From Vesta saturnalis (Eukaryota; Arthropoda; Insecta; Coleoptera; Lampyridae), in contig JARFJB010001598.1 in NCBI GenBank assembly GCA_036346205.1, positions 1,187,001 through 1,251,000 of the forward strand: a stretch of DNA of 64,000 bases. Reading direction: 5' to 3'. Made by a program: the position numbers and the translations under genes. Shown here piece after piece: positions 1-10,129 of this stretch (position 1 is the first letter of the stretch; every line of letters begins with the position of its first letter). A model generated the notes under the pieces. It saw only the letters and a program-made list of their open reading frames with translations, did not search any database and was not told where the DNA came from.

Positions 1-68
1 GGTATCCAGATCATATAGTAAATTCGAAACGTTATTGACTAAACGTTTGTTTACTGTCATTAATGGCA

Positions 69-1500
69 TCAAAAAAAGAGGACGATATTAATGGAGGTAC
101 TACATTTTCCTATAAGAAGATACGTAAGTAATACGTTATACAAATGTGATAAATATTTTACCTCTCCCTGTTTGGTTCCTTTGCAATAGTACTGCTCACA
201 ACCCGAATGGTCCCCAAATATATGTTTTGGCCCATTAGTAATGTCTTGCTTTAATAAGCTACATTTTGTATACCATGGATGATTTACCTGGGTTTCATGG
301 TCCTTGCGATACCGAACACCTTTGGTTACCTCGTTGCGAAATCTTCCCAATATTTCTCTGTTCGTTAACACTCGAAGTGCTATAGGAAACCTTACATCTA
401 TACCTAGATCTGATAATTTATTTATGTAATTGCGAAGGAGGTGGTTCCTACATTCAACTTTTCAATATGCTGTTTCGACTAACTTTTTGTGGACACTGCT
501 GTCACCATCGCCTATCACTGTGCCGTAGATTAAATTGTGGGTTAAATTGTGACTTTTTAAACCCTTCTATTATAATAACAGCTTCCAGTCCAGTTGAAGT
601 ACTGTTCCAATTTTTGAAGCATTTGTGGTATTTTGTGCTACCTCTTTTGCACACACCGCAGTACTTGTTTTTTACTCCAAGGTGCAATATTTTTTTGGTA
701 TGTGCGCCAATAATGCATGCCTAAGATAAGGTTGTGATTAAAATACAGTAGTAATTAAAAATGTATTGTATATTAAATTACTTACCACGCCAGATAACAC
801 ATTGTAATTTGTTCTGTACGATCTCTTGCTCCAAGCTCCATCGACAATTACGGAAATGATTGGAGTTCCATCCACACTAATATCGCCAACCTCGATAGCC
901 AATTTTGCTTTTTCTTTGGCAGCAAGAGCAGCTTCTTTTTCTATTTGCTCGTCAATTACGGAAGATACCTTTGCGTGATATTTTAAATATGTCATATTAG
1001 ACATATTGGGAATATTCATTGAGGCAAAAAGTTCGGTTATCTGTGTGTATCCGATACCAGTCGCCAATGCTCCTGACAATACAACTAAGTTAATTATTTT
1101 TGGATTCTCTGTTTTTATGGTCTCTATAATGTTGCACACTGAGCACCTAAATGAAAATATGCTATGTAGACCTTCTCTTTTCTCTGATAAAATAGTAATC
1201 TAGTCTATTACCTTTATGTTTTAAAGATGTCAATTGATTGAGGAAATATTGTATATCAATTATTCTTCGACCACTAATTTTAGAGTTTTCTGTTTTTTTT
1301 TCCCACTTTCAACTTTTAATTCATATTGGACCTCACCAGAACCTTCGTCTGCCTCGCAATATTCCACATCCTGTTGTTTCATCGATGTTACTGATGTATC
1401 TTTGTTAACATCAATTGAGTTTTTGAGGATATTGTCATATTCACTGATTATGTCATCTGAACTGGCTGACGGAAACGTTTCTATTAATTTATGAAATAAT
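69..1500 (-). pseudogene. Mutator-like transposase (insect type), decayed, with one intron
   Basis: Minus-strand pieces read in order as an insect Mutator-like transposase. An acidic, Lys-rich N-terminal stretch (about 1500-1245) leads into a GRRIID motif, then SEKREGLHSIFSF and a Cys pair (about 1180-1130). The core at 1139-786 has the motifs SGALATGIGYTQ and VDGAWSKRSYRTNYN. The exon ends at a GTAAGT donor (785) and resumes after a TTATCTTAG acceptor (721/720). This 65-nt intron joins SGV to ACIIGAHT, followed by GVKNKYCGVC and HKCFKNW. Next come VIGDGDSSVHKKLVE and KVECRNHLLRN (about 525-420), then a C-terminal piece with FGDHSGCEQYYC (371-69). Frameshifts near 1250, 1190 and 520 and a stop near 470 make it non-functional. 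Family assignment rests on recognised motifs; no TIRs were found. The final part may continue past the left edge of the window. Confidence 0.8.
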
Positions 1501-1666
1501 GATTTGTTAAATTAATCATTTTATTTACCTTTTTCTACTTGTCCAAGTAATATTTCGTTAGTGGAAATCTCACTCAACAGATTTTTCCATCTTCTAAAAA
1601 ATATATAAAAATGTATTATTACATGATCTATTATGTTAGAAATAATATGAATAAAATAACGTCATA
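1501..1666. other. short AT-rich spacer
   Basis: Lies between the Mutator-like pseudogene and the first mariner element. Nothing recognisable is seen. Confidence 0.5.
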
Positions 1667-1668
1667 TA

Positions 1669-2207
1669 CAGGGTGTGGCGCGAAGACCTTGCATTAGACT
1701 TATTGGTGAAACTACTGAATTCAATGAAAATATTTGTAACTTTATAGCACTTCCGGTTATACCGGAAGTAACCATCAACTAGCTTATTTTAAGTAGAATG
1801 TGGTATATTTTGGTTGAAATTCTTATTCTACATAAAATTTTGAACAAATTTTTATAAGGATAACATATCTCAAAAATGAGCGGTTTGTGAGTTATTTTAA
1901 ATTTTGTGAATTTTTTTCAAAAATCATATTTCCATATTATTTGCGATATCTTATCTAATTGATAATCGTTTACTTTCATATTTTGACCAAACAATATCAA
2001 TGTATAACGAAACATTGTGGATAGGAAATGACTTTGTTAATTTATACAGGGTGTTGAAAATCGAACGACCAATTGTAATAAATTCAAATATTAAAAACTT
2101 GCTTAATTTAAATGGAACAACCTGTATTTTATGGTGCTATGGGAGTTATTATTTTATTTCCTTTCGATTTATGTTTACATTCCCTATACCTAAATCGAGC
2201 CATTTTC
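1669..2207 (+). repeat. left TIR of mariner A
   Basis: Pairs in reverse orientation with 3553-4129. The reading frames visible in the two arms are mirror images of each other and are not genes. Confidence 0.85.
1749..1769. promoter_or_regulatory. subterminal palindrome, mariner A left arm
   Basis: Nine-base arms ACTTCCGGT/ACCGGAAGT around a 3-base centre. Related copies sit at 3988-4008, 4424-4444 and 7937-7957 (the last with one mismatch), in both arms of elements A and B. A role as a transposase-binding site is inferred from position and conservation only. Confidence 0.5.
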
Positions 2208-2406
2208 AAGATATGTTTCAGTCTTTTTGAATAAATGCATAAAGCCTTATACTCAAATCTAATTACATTTGTCATAAAGTGAAAAGTAGACTGTCGAAAT
2301 TCATTGTTACCTTAATTAAGTTTTTATTGCTGTCAAAGCGGTGTAATTATTGTGACAAGCTATTTTGAACTATCAAAGTACTAATAACTTCATAATCATT
2401 TTGAAA

Positions 2407-3456
2407 ATGGCACATAGAAATGATACCAATAATGATTTTCTAAACTTGATCCTAATCTACGGAGAGTGTAATAGAATTGCTAGCCGAACATGTCGTGTAT
2501 TTACAGAAAGATTTCCGGAAAAACGGATGCCAACTCGAGATACCATCACAAGACTTTTAAAGGACATGTCACAATTTGGAGCATGCCGTTCAAAAATTGC
2601 AAAAATTAAACCATTAGTTGATGATGAAGTTAACGTGACAAATGTGCTGGGATTCTTTTCTGCATATCGAGATGCTTCTTTTAGAGATTGCGAAATAAGC
2701 TTACGATTAACGACAAGAACAATTCATACGATTCTTAAAGAGTATAAGTGGAAACATTTCTGTTATCGTGTTGTGCATCACTTGCTACCAGAAGATCTCC
2801 CTAAGCGCGTTGAATTTTGTGAATGGTTCTTGTTGAAAATCCAGGAAGATGAGAATTTTACTCAAAGAATCATTTGGTGTGACGAGGCAAAATTTTGCAA
2901 AAATGTTTTGGTCTCACGAAAACCCTCACATAACAAGAGAGCGTTATTTTCAAACGAGCTGATCGTTTAATGCTTTTTGTGCCATAAAAGATGGCAGAAT
3001 TTTCGGACTTAAAATTTATGATGAAAATCTGACCGGTGTCGGATATTACAACATCCTTCAGGACACTATTTTGCCATCGTTAAACAATTTAAATGCCGAA
3101 GAAAGAAGTCTTGTATGGTATCAGCAGGACGGGGCACCGCCACACATCTTACAAATTAATGCTGATTTTCTGTATCAACATTTTGAGGATAGGTGGAGAG
3201 CCAACCGGGGACCATATCATTGGCCGGTGAGATCCCTTGAGCTCACACCCCTAGACAGTAGTATTTGGGGACATATTAAAAATCTAGTATATTCTTGGAA
3301 CCAATTACAACAAAGGAAATTATTATACAGCGAGTATTACAGGCTTTTAATAATTACGATCCCCAAAAACTTAGTAAATCTGCGAAACAAAACACTATTA
3401 AAAGGATTCATAAATGCTTAGAAGTAAATGGAAATAATTTTGAACATTTGTTGTAA
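2407..3456 (+). pseudogene. mariner/Tc1 superfamily transposase (DD41D spacing), frameshifted
   Basis: The first frame is open from 2365, but the likely start is the Met at 2407. Residues 1-60 resemble the DUF4817-type helix-turn-helix seen in insect mariner-like transposases (motif YGECNRIASRTCR). The first catalytic Asp lies in IIWCDEAKF. The frame breaks near 2960 and resumes with CAIKDGRIFGLKIYDEN. The second Asp is in WYQQDGAPPH and the third in LELTPLDSSIWG, with 41 residues between them. A further shift near 3405 is needed to reach the usual tail HKCLEVNGNNFEHLL, whose stop is at 3456. All three acidic residues survive, so decay is moderate. Function if intact: cut-and-paste transposition of the surrounding TIR element in the nucleus. 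Confidence 0.85.
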
Positions 3457-3552
3457 TTAATATTTTTTGAAATTGTTGTTCTTATTATGTTATTATTATT
3501 ACCCTCTGTAATTATGTTATGATGTTATTGTTTTTTATTGTTATTCTTATGT

Positions 3553-4129
3553 TGAAAACGGCTCGTTTAGGTGTAGGGAATGTAACTATAAATCGAAAAG
3601 AAATAAAGTAATAAATCTTATAGCACGATAAAATACAGGGTGTTCCGTTTAAATTAAGTCAGTTTTTAATGCTTGAATTTATTAGAATTGCTCGCTCGGT
3701 TTGCAACACCCTGTATAAATTAACATAGTCATTTCCAATCCACAACGTTTCGTCATACATTGATATTGTTTGGTCAAAATATGAAAGTAAACGATTATCA
3801 ATTAGATAAGATATCGTACATAATATGAGAATATGATTTTGAAAAAATTCACAAAATTTAAAATAACTCAAAAACCGCCTATTTTTTAGATAGGTTATCC
3901 TTACAAAATTTGTTCAGAATTTTATGTAGAATAAGAATTTCAACCCAAATATACCACATTCTGATTAAAATAAGCAAGTTGATGGTTACTTCCGGCATAA
4001 CCGGAAGTGTTATACAGTTAAAAATATTTTCATTGAATTCAGCATGACCAAAAATATTACAGTACAAATTTTCAATTTTCAAATATCAGTACTTTCATCA
4101 TTAAGTCTAATACAAGGCGCCACACCCTG
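3553..4129 (-). repeat. right TIR of mariner A
   Basis: Inverse of 1669-2207. It ends ...GGCGCCACACCCTG before the TA at 4130-4131. Confidence 0.85.
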
Positions 4130-4131
4130 TA

Positions 4132-4294
4132 TTGTACTGACTGAATCAGTGCATTCCGTGCTTTTAGTTTTGTACTTCTTCTGATTCTGGATAAAGGTAA
4201 ATTTAGCTTTTGCCATTTCACAATCATAATAATACTTTTCACCACAATAAACGCAACGAATAAATGATAATACATATGATTAGTGAACGTCTTA
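4132..4294. other. spacer between two mariner elements
   Basis: About 160 bp of host-like DNA separate the two TA-flanked elements. Nothing recognisable is seen in it. Confidence 0.5.
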
Positions 4295-4296
4295 TA

Positions 4297-4949
4297 CAGG
4301 GTGTGGCGCGAAGAGTTTTGATTAAAAGTAATTGCGGATACAATTATGTTAAACATCTGAAATTACGAAGCTGTAGGTTTTGGATGACGCTGAGTTCAAA
4401 TGTAATATTATCCTGAATGTGGCACTTCCGGTTATACCGGAAGTAGACGTCAACTTTGATATTTTAAATCGAACCTAATATTTTTATTTTATTTTCGAAT
4501 TCTACATGAAATTCTAGATAAAATTTGTGTACAATGTCTTATACCAAAATGAAGTATTTTCGAGATATTTCGATTTTTTAAAATTTTGAAAAATCCTAGT
4601 CCACATTGAATAACGGTATCTCCATTAATAACGAAGCTAGTGACGTGAAATTGTAACCAATAAACAACAAGCGCTTGCCCGTTAACTCCATATATCCATC
4701 TTATTAATATTTCATTCAGGGCGTTTTAAACTTAGCCGCCAACCTGCACAATTTAAATCATTTATAAGTTGCTTACTTTAAATAGAACACCCTGTATTTT
4801 ATTACATTTTCCGCTGTATTTTTTTAATCCAATTCGTTTGGTATCAGTATTCCCTATACCCAAATCCAACCACTTTTGAGATATGTCATTATCTTAGTTA
4901 AAACACAAGAACACTTAATTATTTCAACATTAGTAAAGGGTAGGCCATG
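4297..4949 (+). repeat. left TIR of mariner B
   Basis: Inverted match to 7436-8082. Contains the palindrome at 4424-4444. Confidence 0.85.
4424..4444. promoter_or_regulatory. subterminal palindrome, mariner B left arm
   Basis: Same sequence as the element A left-arm site, about 127 bp from the left tip of element B. Confidence 0.5.
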
Positions 4950-5034
4950 GCTGTCAAAGATTTGATAGTTAGAACGTTAATTGTTTATGTTGTTTTGACA
5001 GTTTTGTTTACCAGTTTGTATTTCATAGTAAATA

Positions 5035-7269
5035 ATGGCAAATGTAGGATTTACTAATGATGATTTTTAAATCTTATTATTATTTGCGGCGAGTGTAATA
5101 GAATTGTTGAACGGACTTGCCGTGTTTTTGCAGAAAGATACCAAATCGACCAAATGCAACTGGTGATATTGTAAGAAGATTGCTTAAAACTGCCGTCAGT
5201 TTGGTCAATTTAAGACAAAAATTAATAAAATAAATCACTAGTGGACAGTGACATAAACGAAATTAATGTTTTGGGTTATTTTACGGCCTCTCCAAATGCC
5301 TCCATTAGAGATTGTGAGAGATCTTACTTTGTCGACGAGAACAATTCATCGCATTTTAAAAAACACAAATGGAAACCATTTTCATATTATTTGGTGCAAC
5401 ACTTACAATTAGGTGATCTTCCTCGAAGGGTAAAATTCTGTGAATGGTTTTAATGAAGACCCAAGAGAATGAAAACTTCATAAAAAAGTTATATGGTGTG
5501 ATAAAGCAAAGTTTAGCAAAAATGGATTATTTAATCGACATAATTCCCATTTTTGGTCTAATGAAAATCCACATGTTAGTAGAGAACGTTATTTCCAAGA
5601 TAGTTGGAGTTTTAATGTTTTTTGTGCAATAAAAGACGATAAAATTTTATGATGAAAATTTAAATGGTACAAGATATGGCCACATTTTAGAAGAAGCCAT
5701 ACGACCGGCGTTACAGACTTTAAGAAATGGAGAGACAGCTTGGTATCAGGCCCGTTTTTCCGCCTAGGCCAGCGAGGCCATGGCCTAAGGTCCGGTTGTA
5801 CAAAAGGCCCGGTCACCTGTCTTAATTTTATTCTGAAAAGTTGACCATCTTGCACTAATTTTTTGTAGGGATCGTCTCCGAACGCAGCAAGTATTGTATA
5901 AGTACACACAGATTCTCATAGCCATAAAAAAGTCAATATTTATAATTTTATATAAACAAAATTGAAATATTATTCTGCTTAATTTATTATTATTTACATC
6001 TTGTGCGGCCCGTACGGTGCGCCGCGCCGCCGTCAAGGCGTCAAAGGATTGATAACGTATTTATGTGTGACGGGGATTACCCTTAAATAATTAAAAATTA
6101 TTATTAATAATTAATAATAATTTTTAATTACATATTTACCTTTGAACTTATTCGTTCATAACAAAAACTTATAATAACCCTTAAATAATCTTTATTTTTA
6201 AACCATTCGTCTCGTTGCTTGTTCCACTCGTTCCTACGATTAGCATGGAGAAAAGTCTGTTTATTCTACATGATATAATACTGAATTTAGAGCACACTTC
6301 GGCTTTAGAATCTAAAATTACGTTCTCTATAAAACCGTGCATTGATCTTAATCCAATCATCATACTTGGGAAAAACCCACCGGATTTCAGGTAAAGCAAC
6401 ATTGATTAATTTATTTACTTCTCGAATGAGGAATATGCAGTTCGTGAGTAATGGCGTAATGCGTACAAAAATCAGACTAGTTATTAGACTAAACACCAAA
6501 TATGAAGACACCAAGCTGCGCGAAAAAAATCACATGACCGTGTACTATTCAACCGTAAAGTATTAGTTTTTTTAAAGAAAAGTAAAAGTTACGTTTTGTA
6601 CATTTTTTAGTTAATAACCTCTTAATTATGATGTTTATATTTTTATAATTAGGACAATTTAAACAAAAAAAAAACATTTATTTAATTGTGAAAAGTGAAA
6701 TATAAGGTTATGTAACTCGCATTCGGCATTATAGACAACCTACTTAAAATGTAATTTTAGCAAAATTAAATATAGCAGTAATGAGTAATCAAGCTTAAAA
6801 ATTATGCGTCAAAATCGATGAAAGCTTATGTTGCATTTTTTTTTTAATTTGACTTCATTTCTGGAAAGAGGGTGGGGCCCGTTAAATGCTCATGGCCTAG
6901 GACCCGTACAAGGCATAAGACGGCACTGCTTGGTATCAACAAGATGGAGCACCTCCTCATAACTTTGGGCCTGTTGCTCAGCATCTTTACGACATGTTTG
7001 ATGGTAGATGGATTGCCAATCAGGGTCCGTTTCGTTGACCAGCTCGCTCTCCTGATTTTACTCCTCTAGATTTTGGTATTTGGGTTTACATTAAAAATCA
7101 GGTATTTTCGAAACCTATTACGACAAAGGAAGATATGATGCAGAGAGTCTTACTTGGTTTTAATTCTCTAACACCCGACCATATTTCCAGAATTACAAGA
7201 CATAACTTAATGAAAAGGATTCATAAATGTTTAGAAGTAGATGGTGCTAATTTTGAACACTTATTATAA
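5035..7269 (+). pseudogene. mariner/Tc1 superfamily transposase of element B, split by hAT and decayed
   Basis: Homologous to the transposase of element A. The start ATG at 5035 is followed at once by a frame break; the HTH motif GECNRIVERTCRVFAER is still readable. Central pieces read NVLGYFTASPNASIRDCE and GDLPRRVKFCEWF (5241-5453). A hAT element interrupts the frame after an ETAWYQ-coding segment; beyond it the frame resumes with the expected Q-D-G-A-P-P-H catalytic motif. The tail HKCLEVDGANFEHLL ends at 7269, as in element A. Several additional shifts and stops are present. The coding end lies about 165 bp from the start of the right TIR. Confidence 0.85.
5747..6928. mobile_element. non-autonomous hAT insertion, 8-bp TSD
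   Basis: Left end CAGGCCCGTTTTTCCGCCTA, right end (inverse) CAGTGCCGTCTTATGCC. Both ends also carry a GGCCATGGCCTA-like motif slightly inside. It is flanked on both sides by the identical octamer CTTGGTAT (5739-5746 and 6929-6936), diagnostic of hAT-type insertion. No transposase is readable in its 1,182 bp. It holds a GC-rich patch (6005-6045) and an AT palindrome (about 6085-6130). Part of its interior (about 6121-6178) recurs at about 58010-58065. Confidence 0.9.
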
Positions 7270-7435
7270 AACTTTATTTGTTTAATATTACATTTAGTTA
7301 TTTTTGTTTGTAAGTTATCTAATTAAATTAATACAAAATACCTAGTCAACTTTTTTAATGATATCCACAATTAATAATCCTTTCAGGCTATTGGTTACTT
7401 TTCAGAATTAATAACTTATGAAAAAAATAACAATT

Positions 7436-8082
7436 ATGGCCTACCCTTTACTAATGTTGAAATAATTAAGTATTGTTATGTTTTAACTAAGATAATGACA
7501 TCTCAAAAGTGGTTGGATTTAGGTATAAGGAATACTGATACCAAACGAATTGGCTTAAAGGAAATACAGCGGAAAATGTAATAAAATACAGTGTTCTATT
7601 TAAAGTAAGAAACTTATAAATGATTTAAATTGTGCATGTTGGCGGCTAAGTTTAAAACACCTTGTATGAAATATCAATGAGATGGATATATGGAGTTAAC
7701 GGGCAAGTGCTTGTTGTTTATTGGTTACAATTTGACGTCACTAGCTTCGTTATTAATGGAGATATCTTTATTCAATGTGGACTAAGATTTTTCAAAATTA
7801 AAAAAATCGAAATATCTCGAAAATACTTCATTTTTGGTATAGGACATTGTGCACAAATTTTATCTAGAATTTCAAGTAGAATTCGAAAATAAAATAAAAA
7901 TATTAGGTTCCATTTAAAATAACAAAGTTGACGTCTACTTCCGGTATAACCGGATGTGCCACATCCAGGACAATATTATACTTCAACTCAGCGTCATCCA
8001 AAACCTGCAGCTTCGTAATTTCAGATTTTTAACATTACTGTATCCGCCATTACTTTTAATCAACTCTTCGCGCCACACCCTG
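7436..8082 (-). repeat. right TIR of mariner B
   Basis: Inverted match to 4297-4949. Confidence 0.85.
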
Positions 8083-8084
8083 TA

Positions 8085-10129
8085 TATCTTATATATACGA
8101 TTAATGTGATTATTTGCTAATTACCTATATCTAATATGAATAAAATTTTAATGGGATTTTTAGCACATTTTAAAGTACGATGCTTTATAATACATTAAAT
8201 TGTTTAGTGTTTTCCTAATTTTCAAATAATTATTCTTGTATGAATCTTGGAGGCACAAGATGTGCCTATAATATTTGAATTTTTTGTCAAAAACAGTAAA
8301 ATAAGTGAAAATTTAGTCTTTACAATCTGCGGAAATTCGAAGAAAATATAGAAGTTATAGGTATAACTAAACAATGTAAAATCTACATGAAACTTTCAAT
8401 TATATTCATGTAAATTGGACATAATCCGTTTTACACCTCAGGTAGTATTGAGATATGATGTTGCCTATTAGTAAGGGGTAGGTCCGAAATTTTTGCAGCT
8501 GTAGACCGTGTGGTAATTCGTCGTTTATGTTTTATTAAATGACTTACTTAACTGCACTTAATTTTTTCTAACTGTTCTAAGTAATGAAATAATGGTATCT
8601 AAGGCTGAATACGCACTTCACGTTGTATCACTGAGTTCAGTTTATACGCACGTAGACGCACAAAAAAGGAAATGGTCTTTATACCAATACGTTGAAGAAG
8701 TAAACGCTACGCGTACAGAATTTCTTTCTCTAATCTTAAAAAACAAGTGTAAATTTAGTGTGGAGGGGAACGTCATTGAGTATGAAATCTAATGACGTTT
8801 AGTTTAGTAGTACGTTTTGCACATTAAACGTCGTGATAAAAGTGTTGCGCGTTTTCCTTTAAAAATAGTGCCATTTGTGTTTACATGCAATAAAAAATAA
8901 AGTGATGACCTCATTAAAAGTGCAGTAATCTTAAATGAGTGTTTAGAAATTGTACGTAACTTGTGTTTATTAAAAAGCATGATTGTAAATTACGTCGTCC
9001 TAAGGATTTTGTCATAATTGTTAGTTTAACAAAGTTAATCACTAAGATTTGACCCTTAATTGGGTAAATTAATTATCTTTACGAAATATTACTTTTAATT
9101 AGTATTCAAGGTTTTCAGTTCTAGACTGTATCCGTTTTTTTTACTTGCGTCACTTTATAAACATGTGAGGCACTAATCAAATGAAACTGTAAAAAAAGCT
9201 TTTAGTATCATTTGCTTTCAGATACTTAAAATCTTTTTCACTTTTTTAGAAATACGTTTCGGTAGACCTACATTTAGTAATTTACATAAAGCGCTTAATT
9301 AATTTAATACGACTTCCACTATCCGCGTATTTTCCTATTTTAAAGGTTTTATATAAATATCATCATGAACAGTTAATAATAAGCCTTTTTTTAATTTTAA
9401 TTAAATCTTAGGAAATAGTTTCAAGAGTCAAGAACACCCTGTAAGAAGGCTGCTGCAACAAAAACTAATTAAAAGAAATTTAAAATTGATATAAGGTCAG
9501 CGCTATGTTGTGAAAAATATGTATGTGTATTTGTAATTTATAGAAAAGCACTACTAAAAAAACCTTGTCTCATTATTAAAGTTATAGATCTGCCCGAGTC
9601 TTTAAAGGTAGGTACTTTCTTAACTTGTTTGTAAATCTTAAAACTTAATTATCTCAAATATTAGATCAAAGACTGATTATGTTCAAATAGATGTTTGGCT
9701 TAATTTGACTATCTAAATTATGGCTTTACTTTCGATTTAAAAAACCCCACTGATCCATTTGTTGTAAAAACCTTTGTGTTGTTATGCGAGATCAAAAGAT
9801 GTTTAAGTAGATTGTCTTTTTTTATGAATATTGACGTAAACACTTTTCTCATTATCAATTATTGTGTACGAGATGTGTTCATTGTTCATTAACTTTCACT
9901 TCTCTTTTATTCATTCAGTGCAAATTAGACACGATAGCACGAAAATTACTATTAGTACTATTAGTAAAAGTAAGTGGTAAAGATATCGTGAAACACATAT
10001 GAACGTGATAAGCAGATTCTAAAATTACACAAATAACGGTGTTTGTGGGAAAATGATCATACGTAACTTATTTTTAACAAACGTGTGTGAAAATAGCCGG
10101 GTCATATTATAATAATATGATTTAAACAT
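8085..10129. other. AT-rich intergenic stretch, no gene recognised
   Basis: No coding similarity or strong repeat is seen. A lone ACACCCTGTA at about 9434 resembles the mariner tips but has no partner. A 66-codon open frame at 8592-8792 has no recognised motif and is probably chance. Confidence 0.5.

Larger units (their letters stand above)
1669..4129 (+). mobile_element. mariner-like element A, long TIRs, TA target
   Basis: The outer ends are inverted copies beginning CAGGGTGTGGCGC, each flanked by TA (1667-1668 and 4130-4131), as expected for IS630/Tc1/mariner insertion. The inverted similarity continues far inward: about 1669-2207 matches about 3553-4129 in reverse, giving TIRs of roughly 540-575 bp, although the two arms differ by small indels near their tips. 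Each arm holds a palindrome with arms ACTTCCGGT/ACCGGAAGT and an internal sub-repeat bounded by ACAGGGTGTT and its inverse. The only internal gene is a broken transposase on the plus strand. Confidence 0.9.
4297..8082 (+). mobile_element. mariner-like element B, ~650-bp TIRs, carrying a hAT insertion
   Basis: Termini CAGGGTGTGGCGCGAAGAG and their inverse are flanked by TA (4295-4296 and 8083-8084). The arms 4297-4949 and 7436-8082 are inverted copies along nearly their whole length, ending around GGGTAGGCCAT. The tips and the internal ACTTCCGG palindrome are shared with element A, so the two belong to related families, but the remaining TIR sequence differs. Inside are a plus-strand transposase pseudogene and a 1,182-bp hAT insertion (5747-6928). 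Confidence 0.9.

Noticed and set aside
2000..2230. Open frame in mariner A and its mirror at 3659-3871
   Set aside because: Both are the two arms of the long TIR read in opposite directions, not genes.
8592..8792. 66-codon plus-strand open frame
   Set aside because: No recognised motif, no neighbours, length expected by chance.
9430..9440. Solo mariner tip ACACCCTGTA
   Set aside because: No inverted partner or transposase within several kb; too short to call.
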